From JACTOJ01 sp032335695 (lineage in GTDB: Bacteria > Bacillota > Clostridia > Clostridiales > Clostridiaceae), in the NCBI RefSeq assembly GCF_032335695.1, contig NZ_JACTOJ010000010.1:122098-186097 (forward strand): a stretch of DNA of 64,000 bases, given 5' to 3'. The notes below the pieces were generated by a model. The model made no database searches, was not told the DNA's origin, and worked only from the letters and a program-made list of their open reading frames with translations. The translations under genes and the position numbers were made by a program. Positions 63,928 to 64,000 of this stretch are shown piece after piece; the stretch's first letter is position 1; each line of letters opens with the position of its first letter.

Positions 63928-64000
63928 TTTTAAATTTTGTAAAAATATGCCGTAGTATATTAAAACAATTATTAGAATATTATATAATTATATATAAAAA

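Noticed and set aside
1..64000. CRISPR arrays, insertion sequences, prophage genes, tRNA or rRNA genes
   Set aside because: No regularly spaced repeats, transposase or integrase motifs, or tRNA cloverleaf with a T-arm GGTTC-type core were seen in any intergenic region.

Overview
The window is AT-rich, has dense co-directional operons with strong GGAGG-type ribosome binding sites, and uses TTG and GTG starts often. It reads as the chromosome of a nitrogen-fixing, endospore-forming, strictly anaerobic Clostridium of the C. pasteurianum type. The main evidence is a fused nifN-nifB gene, homocitrate synthase split into two subunits (nifV omega and alpha), a CpI-type [FeFe] hydrogenase, sporulation genes (yunB and a bofC-like gene) and the SCIFF ranthipeptide pair. 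I saw no rRNA, tRNA, insertion sequence, prophage or CRISPR array.

Layout. 1-8.1 kb: the 3' part of a nif cluster (nifE, nifN-B, nifV omega, nifV alpha), then a DUF2325 coiled-coil protein and an AnfO-like protein. 8.3-13 kb: an SH3-NlpC/P60 hydrolase, a lone EutH-type permease, an M24 aminopeptidase P and class II aldolase on the minus strand. 13.4-18.6 kb: two tandem YhgE/Pip membrane proteins and the PPDK regulatory protein. 18.8-20.8 kb: an internally duplicated HlyD-type adaptor. 21-24.4 kb: [FeFe] hydrogenase, then a guanine-class riboswitch controlling a purine permease. 24.6-28 kb: a MoxR/DUF58/membrane-protein operon. 28-33.5 kb: a giant minus-strand subtilase with a sortase-like C-terminus. 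33.8-34.5 kb: two small hypothetical genes.

34.7-41.6 kb: a MacAB-like efflux operon (HlyD adaptor, ATPase, permease), an OmpR-type two-component system and a CidA/LrgB pair. 41.7-45.4 kb: penicillin-binding protein 1A, yunB and hpt. 45.6-50.5 kb: HflX with a JAMM-like N-terminal domain, a nucleotidyltransferase, a MocR regulator and an IMPACT-family protein. 50.6-64 kb: the conserved clostridial block yebC, (tocopherol-cyclase-like), bofC-like, ruvAB, queA, tgt, yajC, TIGR04086, scfA, scfB, secD, secF, a RecJ-like gene, apt.

How the parts fit. The nif genes supply FeMo-cofactor assembly (NifE and NifN scaffold, NifB core cluster, NifV homocitrate). HydA disposes of electrons as H2. The cell-envelope genes (YhgE pair, MacAB-like efflux, two-component system, CidA/LrgB, PBP1A, surface protease) form a second theme. 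The last 13 kb is housekeeping: recombination, queuosine, protein export and purine salvage, with the SCIFF peptide system embedded.

The observations I find most interesting are the JAMM motif on HflX, the RecJ-like gene that has lost its catalytic motifs, a 27-nt motif shared upstream of the two HlyD genes, the DUF2325/AnfO pair beside nif, and a long unexplained hairpin before ruvA.
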